In this document: piece after piece, positions 16,401 to 24,024 of the stretch
How positions within the stretch are numbered: position 1 is the first letter of the stretch
Layout: each line of letters begins with the position of its first letter
Source of the DNA: Vulcanimicrobiota bacterium
Lineage (GTDB): Bacteria; Vulcanimicrobiota; Xenobia; Xenobiales; JADMJV01
Length of the DNA stretch: 60,695 nucleotides
Assembly: GCA_019637395.1 (NCBI GenBank)
Contig: JAHBVR010000029.1
Location: 1-60,695, forward strand
Direction: 5' to 3'
Notes under the pieces: model-generated
The model's database searches: none
Told to the model about the DNA's origin: nothing
The model's input: the letters and a program-made list of their open reading frames with translations, nothing else
Translations under genes and position numbers: made by a program

Positions 16401-16886
16401 ATGCGAATCGACACACATACAGCCCAGAATCTCCGCCGTCCCGCTGAACGCTTTACCTACGACAATCAGAAACTACAATGTCACGACCCGGCCACCGATG
16501 AGGTGACCTGGTCCGCTCCCCTACCCTGTCAACCCAAGGGCCTGGTGGCGGTGGGTGAGGATTCCCTCGCTTTTGTCACCGTGAGTGGCGGCGAGCGCCT
16601 CACCTGCCTGGATCGTAACGATGGCTCGCTCAAATGGTCCCGCCCTTTCCAAGGCCAGACCATGATGAAGTCGGCTTACTCCGACGGCGATGGTAAATTC
16701 GTCGTGTATGACTCCAACAATTTCGGTTTGCGCGCCTTCGGCGCCGAGGACGGCTGCCAGAAGTGGGTCGCCAATGTGGGTGACTATATGCGGGGCGCGC
16801 CCATCGGTCTGGCCGGTCAACTGGCCATCACCCGCTCCACCTTGAGCGACCTGGTGCAATTCAACACGGAAGGCAAGAGAATTTAG
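16401..16886 (+). CDS. short PQQ-propeller-like protein
   Basis: 161 residues. Repeats resemble PQQ/WD-type propeller blades: CHDPATDEVTWSAPL, CLDRNDGSLKWSRPF and AFGAEDGCQKWVANV, each a strand followed by DGxxxW. Only about three or four blades are present, fewer than a closed propeller needs. It may be truncated, pair with another copy or form an open sheet. No signal peptide is seen, so it is probably cytoplasmic. It follows signal peptidase by 34 bases and its stop overlaps that of the convergent reductase gene by 4 bases. Confidence 0.6.
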   Translation: MRIDTHTAQNLRRPAERFTYDNQKLQCHDPATDEVTWSAPLPCQPKGLVAVGEDSLAFVTVSGGERLTCLDRNDGSLKWSRPFQGQTMMKSAYSDGDGKFVVYDSNNFGLRAFGAEDGCQKWVANVGDYMRGAPIGLAGQLAITRSTLSDLVQFNTEGKRI

Positions 16887-17845
16887 AGGTTGACCGTGCG
16901 CATGAGGTGCTCGGGATAGCGCTCGCCAGCGGTGCTGCCGGGAGGGAAGAGTTGCTCAAGGGCGGCCCGCTGAGTGGGGTCGAGCTGGACCTGGAGCGCT
17001 CCCAGATTTTCGTGCACCCGCTCGAGGCTGCGGGTGCCCGGAATGGGCACGACGTCATTTCCCTGATGAAGCAGCCAGGCCAGGGCCAGTTGGGCGGCGC
17101 TGCAGTTCCACTGAGTGGCCAGTTCGGCCAGTCTGCCAGCGCGAACCAAGTTCTCCTGAAAGTTGTCGCCCTGAAAACGAGGCGCGGTCAGGCGATAGTC
17201 GCCGGGAGCCAGTTGGGTGAGTTGATGGGTCAGGAAGCCGCGGCCGAGAGGACTCCAGGGCACCAGCCCGATGCCCAGCTCGCGGCAGGTGGGCAGAATT
17301 TCGGCTTCGAGGTCGCGCGCCCAGAGGGACCATTCGCTCTGCAAGGCAGCGATGGGATGCACGGCGGCGGCTCTTCTTATGGTCGCAGGCGAGGCTTCGG
17401 AAAGACCCAGTTGGCGAACCAGGCCCTGTTGGACCAGTTCGGCCATGGCGCCCACCGTGTCTTCGATGGGAACCTGCGGATCTACGCGATGCAGGTAATA
17501 TAAATCAAGGTAATCCAGGCCCAGGCGGCGCAGGCTGGCGCGCACGGCCTGTTTGACATAGTCGGGATGGCCTCTGACCTGACGGTCACTACCGGTCTGG
17601 GCTTTGAGGCCGAACTTGCTGGCGATCACCAGGCCCTGGCGGCGGTCGCGCAGGGCCCGTCCGAGCAGTTCTTCGTTGTGACCGTTGCCGTAAACGTCGG
17701 CTGTGTCAAAAAATGTCACCCCGGCGTCAGCGGCGCCTTGCAGCGTGCGGATACCCTGCTCGTCGTCGCTGCCACCGTAGATGCCGGATAAACCCATGCA
17801 GCCGTAGCCAAGGGAACTGACTTGAAGAGGTCCGAGGTGTCGCAT
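16883..17845 (-). CDS. aldo/keto reductase
   Basis: 320 residues from ATG at 17845 (a GTG two codons upstream is possible). It is a typical AKR TIM barrel: LGYGCMGLSG near the start, FFDTADVYGNGHNEELLGRAL with the catalytic Asp and Tyr, IASKFGLK with the catalytic Lys, YYLHRVDP with the catalytic His, and VPIPGTRSLERVHEN for NADPH binding near the C-terminus. It should reduce an aldehyde or ketone with NADPH. The family resembles the plant-like/YakC group. Its start lies back to back with, and slightly overlaps, that of the plus-strand membrane protein, so promoters must lie inside each other's coding region. Confidence 0.92.
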   Translation of the reverse strand: MRHLGPLQVSSLGYGCMGLSGIYGGSDDEQGIRTLQGAADAGVTFFDTADVYGNGHNEELLGRALRDRRQGLVIASKFGLKAQTGSDRQVRGHPDYVKQAVRASLRRLGLDYLDLYYLHRVDPQVPIEDTVGAMAELVQQGLVRQLGLSEASPATIRRAAAVHPIAALQSEWSLWARDLEAEILPTCRELGIGLVPWSPLGRGFLTHQLTQLAPGDYRLTAPRFQGDNFQENLVRAGRLAELATQWNCSAAQLALAWLLHQGNDVVPIPGTRSLERVHENLGALQVQLDPTQRAALEQLFPPGSTAGERYPEHLMRTVNL

Positions 17846-19228
17846 GCCCACCGGTTCTTTTCGGGAGCGTGGGGGTCCTGGTGGAGCGTGCAGAACTTAG
17901 CGGCGGTGGGAAGCTTATTCTGGTTGATACTGCCGGGAGGTTGGCGCTGGCTGGGATGGCTCGGGCTGGCGCAGGCTTTGGAGCTACCGGGCTGGGGAGC
18001 GGTGCGGCTGCTGTTGGTGCAGCTGGCGGCCTGGCGTCACCGGGCCGCTCCTCGGGAAGTGCGCGGGTTGCTGACGCTGGCTTTGCTGTTGGATCGCTGC
18101 CACGCGGCCGAGTGGTCCGGGCAGGATTTTCCCATGGCGCTGGTGCTGTTATTGGGGCTGCCGGCGTCCTGGAAGAGTTGGCGTTCTTTGCTGGCTTACC
18201 TGGGCCTGCTGTGGTTGCTGCAGGGGATATCGGACTGGTACGGCTGGTGGGGCTGGGCCCGCCCGCTGCCGCATTTGCAGGAGACCGGCAGCCGGGCCTG
18301 GTGCGTAGGCTTCCTGGAGCTGGGGCCGTGCGCTTTGCTGGGAGCGGCCCTGAACCGCCCCAAGCTGGCGGCGATTCTGCTCCTGCTGGGTCTGGCTCCC
18401 TGGCCCGGCCCGGTGGCCAGCCGGGCCGAGACGCGGCGCTGGTTGGGCGGGCGCGCGCTGGACCAGCCGGAAGTCAAGCTTTCTGAGGTTTCCGCCGGGG
18501 TGGACTGGTTGCTGCTGTCCAACAATCCGGAACGTTGCCGGGGCTCTCTGGGGGGCACCTTGCTACAGGCCACCACGCCGGCCGGCCGGGGACGAGTGTT
18601 GGTTTCCCATATCAATCTGGGCGCCCCGGCCGATCTGGTGGTGAGCTGCCTGGCCCGAGAGAGTGCGGAAGTGCGGGTGGCGAGCGCTCGTGACGGTTCG
18701 CTCACCGATCCAGGTTCTCTGCTGCTGCGGCCAGCCGGCGAATGGCGGATCCTGGCTGGCTCCTGGGAGTATCGTCTCGAAGGTCTGCTGCTCAATGGAA
18801 TGATGCAACTGGAGGTGAAGAGCGCCGGGGAAATCGAGTGGCGGGTGAGCTGGAACGGGGCCGGCCCGCAGTTGCCGCTGCGCGAGGGCCAGTCGCGCGG
18901 GCTTTTCCGGCGGCCCGATCGGGTGCTTTCCGTGAAGAAGCCGCGGGGAGCCTGGCACTGGCAGAGTCCCTGGTTGGTCAACGAGCAGGGGCAGCCCTTG
19001 TTGGGTAACTACGGTAGTTGTCAGACCCTGGAATTTGAGGCCGAGCGCGCGGGTGAGTTGTGGCTGGTGGCCCGGGGCGGGCTGGTAGGCGCGGTGGACG
19101 GCCAGCCCGGCCCGCTGCTGGCGGCCGGGCAGTCGCGTTGCCTGGTGCGTTTTGGCCCCGGCCCGCAGCGAGTGAGCGTGTGGCTGCCGGTCAACAGCTT
19201 CGCACCCTATAGCCTGGTCTTTCGCTGA
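17837..19228 (+). CDS. membrane protein with C-terminal beta-rich domain
   Basis: About 463 residues from a GTG at 17837 with GAAGAGG six bases upstream; the frame stays open to a TTG at 17822. The first about 210 residues hold several Trp/Leu-rich membrane helices (SLFWLILPGGWRWLGWLGLA, FPMALVLLLGLPASW, LAYLGLLWLLQGISDWYGWW). The remaining half is soluble, Arg/Gly/Leu-rich and probably beta-sandwich, ending in VSVWLPVNSFAPYSLVFR. I recognise no family. The layout resembles membrane proteins with an exposed carbohydrate-binding-like domain. GC content is very high, matching its neighbours. Confidence 0.6.
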   Translation: MSHAHRFFSGAWGSWWSVQNLAAVGSLFWLILPGGWRWLGWLGLAQALELPGWGAVRLLLVQLAAWRHRAAPREVRGLLTLALLLDRCHAAEWSGQDFPMALVLLLGLPASWKSWRSLLAYLGLLWLLQGISDWYGWWGWARPLPHLQETGSRAWCVGFLELGPCALLGAALNRPKLAAILLLLGLAPWPGPVASRAETRRWLGGRALDQPEVKLSEVSAGVDWLLLSNNPERCRGSLGGTLLQATTPAGRGRVLVSHINLGAPADLVVSCLARESAEVRVASARDGSLTDPGSLLLRPAGEWRILAGSWEYRLEGLLLNGMMQLEVKSAGEIEWRVSWNGAGPQLPLREGQSRGLFRRPDRVLSVKKPRGAWHWQSPWLVNEQGQPLLGNYGSCQTLEFEAERAGELWLVARGGLVGAVDGQPGPLLAAGQSRCLVRFGPGPQRVSVWLPVNSFAPYSLVFR

Positions 19229-19350
19229 CCGAAACGCCAGTACCGGTCTGAGGGATCGGGGTGTGCGCAAGTTCCTGATAGACAACCCTCTCGCCGCCAA
19301 CTGGATTCGGATATTCTGTGGACAGAGAAATTCGAAAGCAGGTGGTTCCG

Positions 19351-19671
19351 ATGAAAAAGCACGGATGGATGTCGACAGGCCTTATGCTGGTGGTCATCGC
19401 CGTTCTGCTGGTGGTCATCCTGACGCCCTGGGAAGCGGCGCGCGGCCAACTGCTCCAGTTGCAGGGAAAGGTGACCGAAGTGAATCCGTCCCTACGCAGT
19501 GTTACCGTGCTCAACTCGGAAACCTCGGAACCGGTGGTGCTGCAGCTCGGACGCGATGCCTTCGAGCCGGGCCAGAGTTGGAAGAATCTCCACCAGAAGC
19601 CGCGCGTGAAGGTGGTGGCCACCTATAATTTTGATGGAACGGTGCAGGCTCGCCGTCTGGTTCTGCTGTAA
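19351..19671 (+). CDS. small membrane-anchored OB-like protein
   Basis: 106 residues from ATG at 19351 with AGGTGG upstream (a longer GTG start at 19318 has no better site). One N-terminal membrane segment (MLVVIAVLLVVILTPW) is followed by about 75 residues of strand-rich sequence: LQGKVTEVNPSLRSVTVLN, EPVVLQL and VKVVATYNFDGTVQARRLVLL. This resembles the short DUF5666-like or OB-fold domains of exported proteins. The function is not known. The stop is six bases from the stop of the convergent lytic transglycosylase gene. Confidence 0.6.
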   Translation: MKKHGWMSTGLMLVVIAVLLVVILTPWEAARGQLLQLQGKVTEVNPSLRSVTVLNSETSEPVVLQLGRDAFEPGQSWKNLHQKPRVKVVATYNFDGTVQARRLVLL

Positions 19672-19677
19672 GCGGCT

Positions 19678-20352
19678 TCAGGCGCCGCGCTTCTTGCGGC
19701 GGCTGAGGTACTCGCCGGCGATGGAGGCGACATAGTTTTGCGTTTCCTCGTAAGGAGGCACGCCTCCGCAGCTGGTGACATTGCCCGGGCCGGCGTTGTA
19801 GGCGGCCAGAGCCAGCGAGAGATCGCCGAACTGGCGATACAGGTCGGCAAAGTAGCGCGTTCCCGCAGCTACGTTCTGAACCGGGTCATAGGCGTTTTTG
19901 CAGCCCAGGTCGGCGGCCGTTTCCGGCAGCAACTGCATCAGTCCCTGGGCTCCCACGCCCGAGGTGGCCGAGGGATTGAAGGCCGACTCGTGTTTGACGA
20001 TGATTTCGATGATCAGGGGATCGAGGTTGGCGCGCCGGGCCTCTTCTTCGATCACGGAATTTAATTGAACTTGAGCCGGGGCCCACTGCGAGCCGTCCCA
20101 GGCGGAATAGCTGACGATGCGTTGCTCGAGTTTCCTATGAGCGCTGTCGCTGTAGCTGTAGATGGATTGTGGTCCGCGGGGCGGGGCGGAAGCGCGGAGA
20201 ACTTTGGTGGGAAGGTGCGGAACGCAGTTGCTGTAGCTATTGACGACCTGGCCGGCGGATTTTTCGGAGCCGGTCATTTCGATGCGAGGGCGCGCCTGGG
20301 CGGTGAAAGTAAGCGATAGCAAGGCGAGAATTCCCAACCCGTATTTGTACAT
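19678..20352 (-). CDS. lytic transglycosylase, SLT type
   Basis: 224 residues with a Sec signal peptide (MYKYGLGILALLSLTFTAQA). The catalytic domain is C-terminal: IIVKHESAFNPSATS carries the catalytic Glu, GAQGLMQLLPETAADLG is the GLMQ box, and LALAAYNAGPGNV is the AAYNAG box, followed by ETQNYVASI. The family cleaves the glycan strands of peptidoglycan with 1,6-anhydro product. The linker between signal and domain (about 100 residues) is unassigned. A ribosome site AAGGAG precedes the start. It is divergent from the PBP1A gene with a 145-base gap that should hold both promoters; wall synthesis and cleavage thus sit side by side. Confidence 0.9.
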   Translation of the reverse strand: MYKYGLGILALLSLTFTAQARPRIEMTGSEKSAGQVVNSYSNCVPHLPTKVLRASAPPRGPQSIYSYSDSAHRKLEQRIVSYSAWDGSQWAPAQVQLNSVIEEEARRANLDPLIIEIIVKHESAFNPSATSGVGAQGLMQLLPETAADLGCKNAYDPVQNVAAGTRYFADLYRQFGDLSLALAAYNAGPGNVTSCGGVPPYEETQNYVASIAGEYLSRRKKRGA

Positions 20353-20497
20353 TCAAACTCCTTGGATATTCAAAACTGGCTGGACCTGAGTAACAAGCCG
20401 GCAAGGACGGGAATAGTTCCAACCGGGTACGCAGATACGCAAGACCGGTGAGAAGCAACTCTGGGGAAGGCCCTTAAAGGAGCCTAAGCTGGGAGCT

Positions 20498-22627
20498 ATG
20501 AGGACTCGAGGCTGGCGCCTGGCGCGCACTTTTCTGTTGGCGCTGGCCGTGGCGGCGCTGACCTTTACCTACGCAGGCTACCGCACCGGAAGAGCCATCT
20601 TACGGGACATTGATGAGAGCCTGCCGGACCTCAGTTGGGTGCAGCGTCATCGGCCCGGCAAGATCACCACCGTTTATTCCCGCGAGGGCAAAATAATCGC
20701 CACCCTCAGTGAGCAGCGGCGCAAGGTGGTGAAGCTGGCGCAAGTTTCTCCCCACGTGCTGCGCGCTTTGATCGCGACCGAGGACGCTCGTTTTTACTCG
20801 CATAGCGGGGTGGATTTTTACGGCATCGGCCGAGCGGCGCTGAGTAATTTGCGGCGCGGCGGGGCTTCCGAGGGGGCCAGCACCATCACCATGCAGTTGG
20901 TGCGCCACTATTTCCTGAATCAGGAGCAAAGCTACTGGCGCAAGATTCAGGAAGCCCTGCTGGCCCGGCGCCTGGAAAAGATGCTGAGCAAGGATGAGAT
21001 CCTCATCCGCTATCTGAACGAGGTCTATTTCGGGGCGGGTGCCTACGGCATTCAGTCGGCGGCGGCCACCTATTTCGGCAAATCAGCCAGGCATCTGGGA
21101 CCCGTGGAAGCGGCGCTGGTGGTGGGATTGCTACAGTCGCCCAGCGGCCTCTCTCCCTACAGCAACCCCAACGGCGCCCACCAGCGCACTCTGGAAGTAT
21201 TGGACCGGATGGAGGCTCTCGGCTACCTTACCAGCGCCGAAAAGGCGGAGGGCGTTCGACGCTACGACCACATGGCCCCAAAGCGCCCCCGGCAGTCCAG
21301 CAACGTGGTCAAGTATCCTTATTTTACCAACTACGCGCTCAGCCTGGTGGCCAGGCAGATTCCCCACAATATGCTGTACGAGGGCGGCTTGAGCATTCGC
21401 ACCACCATGGATTTGCGGGCCCAGCGTCTGATCGAGAACGAAGTCACTACCACGCTGAACACCTCCGGGGCGGGCTATGGAGCGGACTCGGCGGCGGTGG
21501 TGTTGATCGACAACGCCAGCGGAGAGATTCGGGCTATGGTGGGAGGGCGCAAATACAGCCCCAAGGATCGCTTCAATCGCGCCTGGCAGTCCCGGTTGCA
21601 GGCCGGTTCTTCTTTCAAGCCTTTCCTTTACGCCACCGCCTTGAGCAAGGGAATGACTCCCGAAACGCGATTTTCCGATGATGCGGTCAAGGTGGCTTTC
21701 GCTGACAGCAACGGCGGGGAACGTTACTGGGAGCCGGCCAACTTCGATCATCGTTCGCGGGGGCAGATTCCTATGCGCGAAGCTTTGAAGCTCTCCCGAA
21801 ACACTGTGGCGGCCCGCATTATCTGCTACACCGGCATCGACCCGATGATCCAGATGGCCCACCGTCTGGGCATTCAGAGCGCGTTGCCCCAGGTGCCCTC
21901 GATTGCCCTGGGAGTCGGTGAAGTGTCTCCCCTGGAGATGGCTACCGCCTACTCCAGCATCGCGCGCGGCGGCCTGTTCTTGCCGGCCACCTGCCTGCGC
22001 AGCGTGCAGACGCCTCAAGGGGAGACTTTCCGCCTGCCGCGCGCCTGGCGCGACCAGGTGCTGGCGCCTGAACAGGACGCGCAGTTGGTGGAAATGCTGA
22101 TGCGCGTGGTCGAGGAGGGCACCGGTGGGGCGGCTCGCTTAAACGGAGTGCAGGTCGCCGGCAAGACCGGAACCACCGACCAGTATCGGGACGCCTGGTT
22201 TGTCGGCTTCACTCCGCGCTACACCATGGCGGTGTGGATGGGCAACAGCAATCACAGGCCCACTTACGGAATGACGGGCGGCAGCCTGCCGGCCGCCCTT
22301 TTTGCCAGGGTCATGAGCCAGTTGGAGGCGGGCACGCCCAAACCGACTTTTGCCGGCTTCCGCTCCCAACCGGAAAGCGTCCAGCTTTGCAAGGTCAGCC
22401 ATCAGCGGGCTACCCCCGGTTGCGCCAAGACCTATCAGGAGCGCTTCTGGCTGGCCGCGCCCGCCGACAGTTGCGAGGACTGCCAGCCCAGGGCCGGACT
22501 CCTGCTGACCAAAGCGGAAGGTCCCCAGTTGGTGCTACAGGAGGCCCCGGAAGCGGGCGGAGTGACTCAGCCAGCCCCCGAACCGGAAGCAGCCTCCGAG
22601 GAAGCGGAAGACTTCGAACTGCAGTAG
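20498..22627 (+). CDS. class A penicillin-binding protein (PBP1A type)
   Basis: 709 residues. An N-terminal anchor (FLLALAVAALTFTYAGY) leads to a GT51 glycosyltransferase with ATEDARFYSHSGVD, GASTITMQLVRHYF and LNEVYFGAGAYGIQSAAATYF. The transpeptidase has SSFKP (active Ser, SxxK), LSRNTVA (SxN) and VAGKTGTTDQYRD (KTG). Together these polymerise lipid II and cross-link peptidoglycan on the outer face of the membrane. The C-terminal tail has four Cys (CKVSHQRATPGCAKT, SCEDCQ) and ends acidic. Length is normal for the family. It is followed 35 bases later by the RNA-repair pair, which is unlikely to be functionally linked. Confidence 0.95.
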   Translation: MRTRGWRLARTFLLALAVAALTFTYAGYRTGRAILRDIDESLPDLSWVQRHRPGKITTVYSREGKIIATLSEQRRKVVKLAQVSPHVLRALIATEDARFYSHSGVDFYGIGRAALSNLRRGGASEGASTITMQLVRHYFLNQEQSYWRKIQEALLARRLEKMLSKDEILIRYLNEVYFGAGAYGIQSAAATYFGKSARHLGPVEAALVVGLLQSPSGLSPYSNPNGAHQRTLEVLDRMEALGYLTSAEKAEGVRRYDHMAPKRPRQSSNVVKYPYFTNYALSLVARQIPHNMLYEGGLSIRTTMDLRAQRLIENEVTTTLNTSGAGYGADSAAVVLIDNASGEIRAMVGGRKYSPKDRFNRAWQSRLQAGSSFKPFLYATALSKGMTPETRFSDDAVKVAFADSNGGERYWEPANFDHRSRGQIPMREALKLSRNTVAARIICYTGIDPMIQMAHRLGIQSALPQVPSIALGVGEVSPLEMATAYSSIARGGLFLPATCLRSVQTPQGETFRLPRAWRDQVLAPEQDAQLVEMLMRVVEEGTGGAARLNGVQVAGKTGTTDQYRDAWFVGFTPRYTMAVWMGNSNHRPTYGMTGGSLPAALFARVMSQLEAGTPKPTFAGFRSQPESVQLCKVSHQRATPGCAKTYQERFWLAAPADSCEDCQPRAGLLLTKAEGPQLVLQEAPEAGGVTQPAPEPEAASEEAEDFELQ

Positions 22628-22635
22628 GCATAATA

Positions 22636-22658
22636 CCTGACCCGCACGAAAGGTCAGG
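22636..22658 (+). promoter_or_regulatory. hairpin covering the hen1 ribosome site
   Basis: CCTGACC at 22636-22642 is the exact complement of GGTCAGG at 22652-22658, with a 9-base loop. The right arm is also the best ribosome-binding sequence for the Hen1 start at 22663. If formed in the mRNA the stem would hide that site, so it may limit translation of the Hen1-Pnkp pair. It could equally be chance or a weak terminator of the PBP gene. Confidence 0.4.
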
Positions 22659-22662
22659 CCTT

Positions 22663-24024
22663 ATGCTGATGACTCTTTCCTGTCAGGCAGGCGCGGATTT
22701 TGAACCGGCCGACCTGGGCTACCTGGTGCACAAGCATCCGGATAAGGTGCAGACTTATGCGGTGGCCCATGGGCAGGTGCACGTATTTTATCCGGAGGTC
22801 AGTCCGCAGCGCTGCCGCCTGAGTATGCTGCTGGAGATCGACCCGGTCGGATTGGTGCGCCGTCCGGGACAGGGCCTGGAGCAGTATGTGAACGACCGGC
22901 CTTATGCGGCTTCCTCGTTTTTCGCGGTGGCCATGAACCGGGTCTTTCGCGATGCGCTGGGTGGGAAATGCAAGGACCGGCCGGAACTGGTGCAGCGACC
23001 CTTGGACCTGGAAGTGCAGTTGTCGGTGGTGCGTTGTTCGCCCGACTATCTGCGCCAGTTATTCTTGCCCCTGGGCTATGCGGTGGAAACTCACAATCAT
23101 CCGCTTGATCCGCAGCTGGGGTGGCAGCAGGGGCCCTATCATACGGTCACCTTGAAGGCGGTCACGCAACTGCACAAGCTGCTCAATCATTTGTATATTC
23201 TGCTGCCCGTGCTCGATCCGCAGAAGCACTATTATGTGGATCAGGACGAGCTGGAGAAGCTGTTGCGCAAGGGCGAGGGCTGGCTGGCCCAGCATCCTTT
23301 GAAGAATTCCATTGTGGAACGGTATTTGAAATTTCGGCCGGGCCTGACCCGGGACGCGCTGGCCCGGCTTCAGGAAACGCCCGAGGACCCGGAGACGGTC
23401 ACTTTGGAGGCGGACGCGGCCGAGGAGCAGCTCGAGAAGCCCATCCGTCTGCACGATGCGCGTCTGAACCGGGTGTGTGAATTGCTCAAGGAATCGGGCC
23501 TGAACCACGTGGTGGATATGGGTTGCGGCACCGGCAAACTGATTTCCCGGTTGCGCAGGTTCCGCCAGTTCCAGCGCATCCAGGCGGTGGATGTTTCCTA
23601 TCAGGCGCTGCTCATGGCCAGGGAGAAAATGCGCGCCGAGGACGCTCGGGTGGAGTTTTTGCACGGGTCTTTGTTATATCGGGATTCGCGCTTGCAGGGC
23701 TGCCAGGCGGTGGCGCTGGTGGAGGTGATCGAGCATCTGGATTTGCCGCGCCTGCGGGCCTGCGAGAAGAATCTCTTTGGCTTTCTGCGGCCTCAGCTGG
23801 TGGTGCTCACCACTCCCAACCGCGATTACAATGTTTTGTTCGAATCGCTGAGCGCGGGCAGCTTTCGCCATCATGACCACCGCTTCGAGTGGACCCGGGA
23901 GGAATTCCGGGAGTGGGGGCTGCGGGTAGCCGGGGCCCACGGTTACCGGGTCGAGTTTGAGGACCTGGGGGATGTGCATCCCGAGCACGGAGCCCCCAGT
24001 CAGATGGGGGTATTTCGGCGATGA
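22663..24024 (+). CDS. hen1: bacterial Hen1, RNA 3'-terminal ribose 2'-O-methyltransferase
   Basis: 453 residues, close to the usual length. The N-terminal half is the bacterial Hen1 accessory domain (YLVHKHPDKVQ, YVNDRPYAASSFFAVAM, LYILLPVLDPQKHYYVDQDE). The C-terminal methyltransferase has VVDMGCGTGKLI for SAM binding, VEVIEHL, TTPNRDYN and HHDHRFEWTREEF, which carry the Glu and His residues that bind metal in Hen1 enzymes. It methylates the 2'-OH at the break site of cleaved RNA before Pnkp seals it, protecting the repaired RNA from being cut again. The start is ATG 22663, as AGGTCAGG lies just upstream; the frame runs further up through PBP sequence with no ribosome site. The stop overlaps Pnkp (ATGA), as expected for a complex of the two. 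Confidence 0.93.
   Translation: MLMTLSCQAGADFEPADLGYLVHKHPDKVQTYAVAHGQVHVFYPEVSPQRCRLSMLLEIDPVGLVRRPGQGLEQYVNDRPYAASSFFAVAMNRVFRDALGGKCKDRPELVQRPLDLEVQLSVVRCSPDYLRQLFLPLGYAVETHNHPLDPQLGWQQGPYHTVTLKAVTQLHKLLNHLYILLPVLDPQKHYYVDQDELEKLLRKGEGWLAQHPLKNSIVERYLKFRPGLTRDALARLQETPEDPETVTLEADAAEEQLEKPIRLHDARLNRVCELLKESGLNHVVDMGCGTGKLISRLRRFRQFQRIQAVDVSYQALLMAREKMRAEDARVEFLHGSLLYRDSRLQGCQAVALVEVIEHLDLPRLRACEKNLFGFLRPQLVVLTTPNRDYNVLFESLSAGSFRHHDHRFEWTREEFREWGLRVAGAHGYRVEFEDLGDVHPEHGAPSQMGVFRR

Noticed and set aside
22234-22662. An upstream extension of hen1 to 22234
   Set aside because: This part reads through PBP1A coding sequence in another frame. The family match starts at 22663, where a ribosome site is present.
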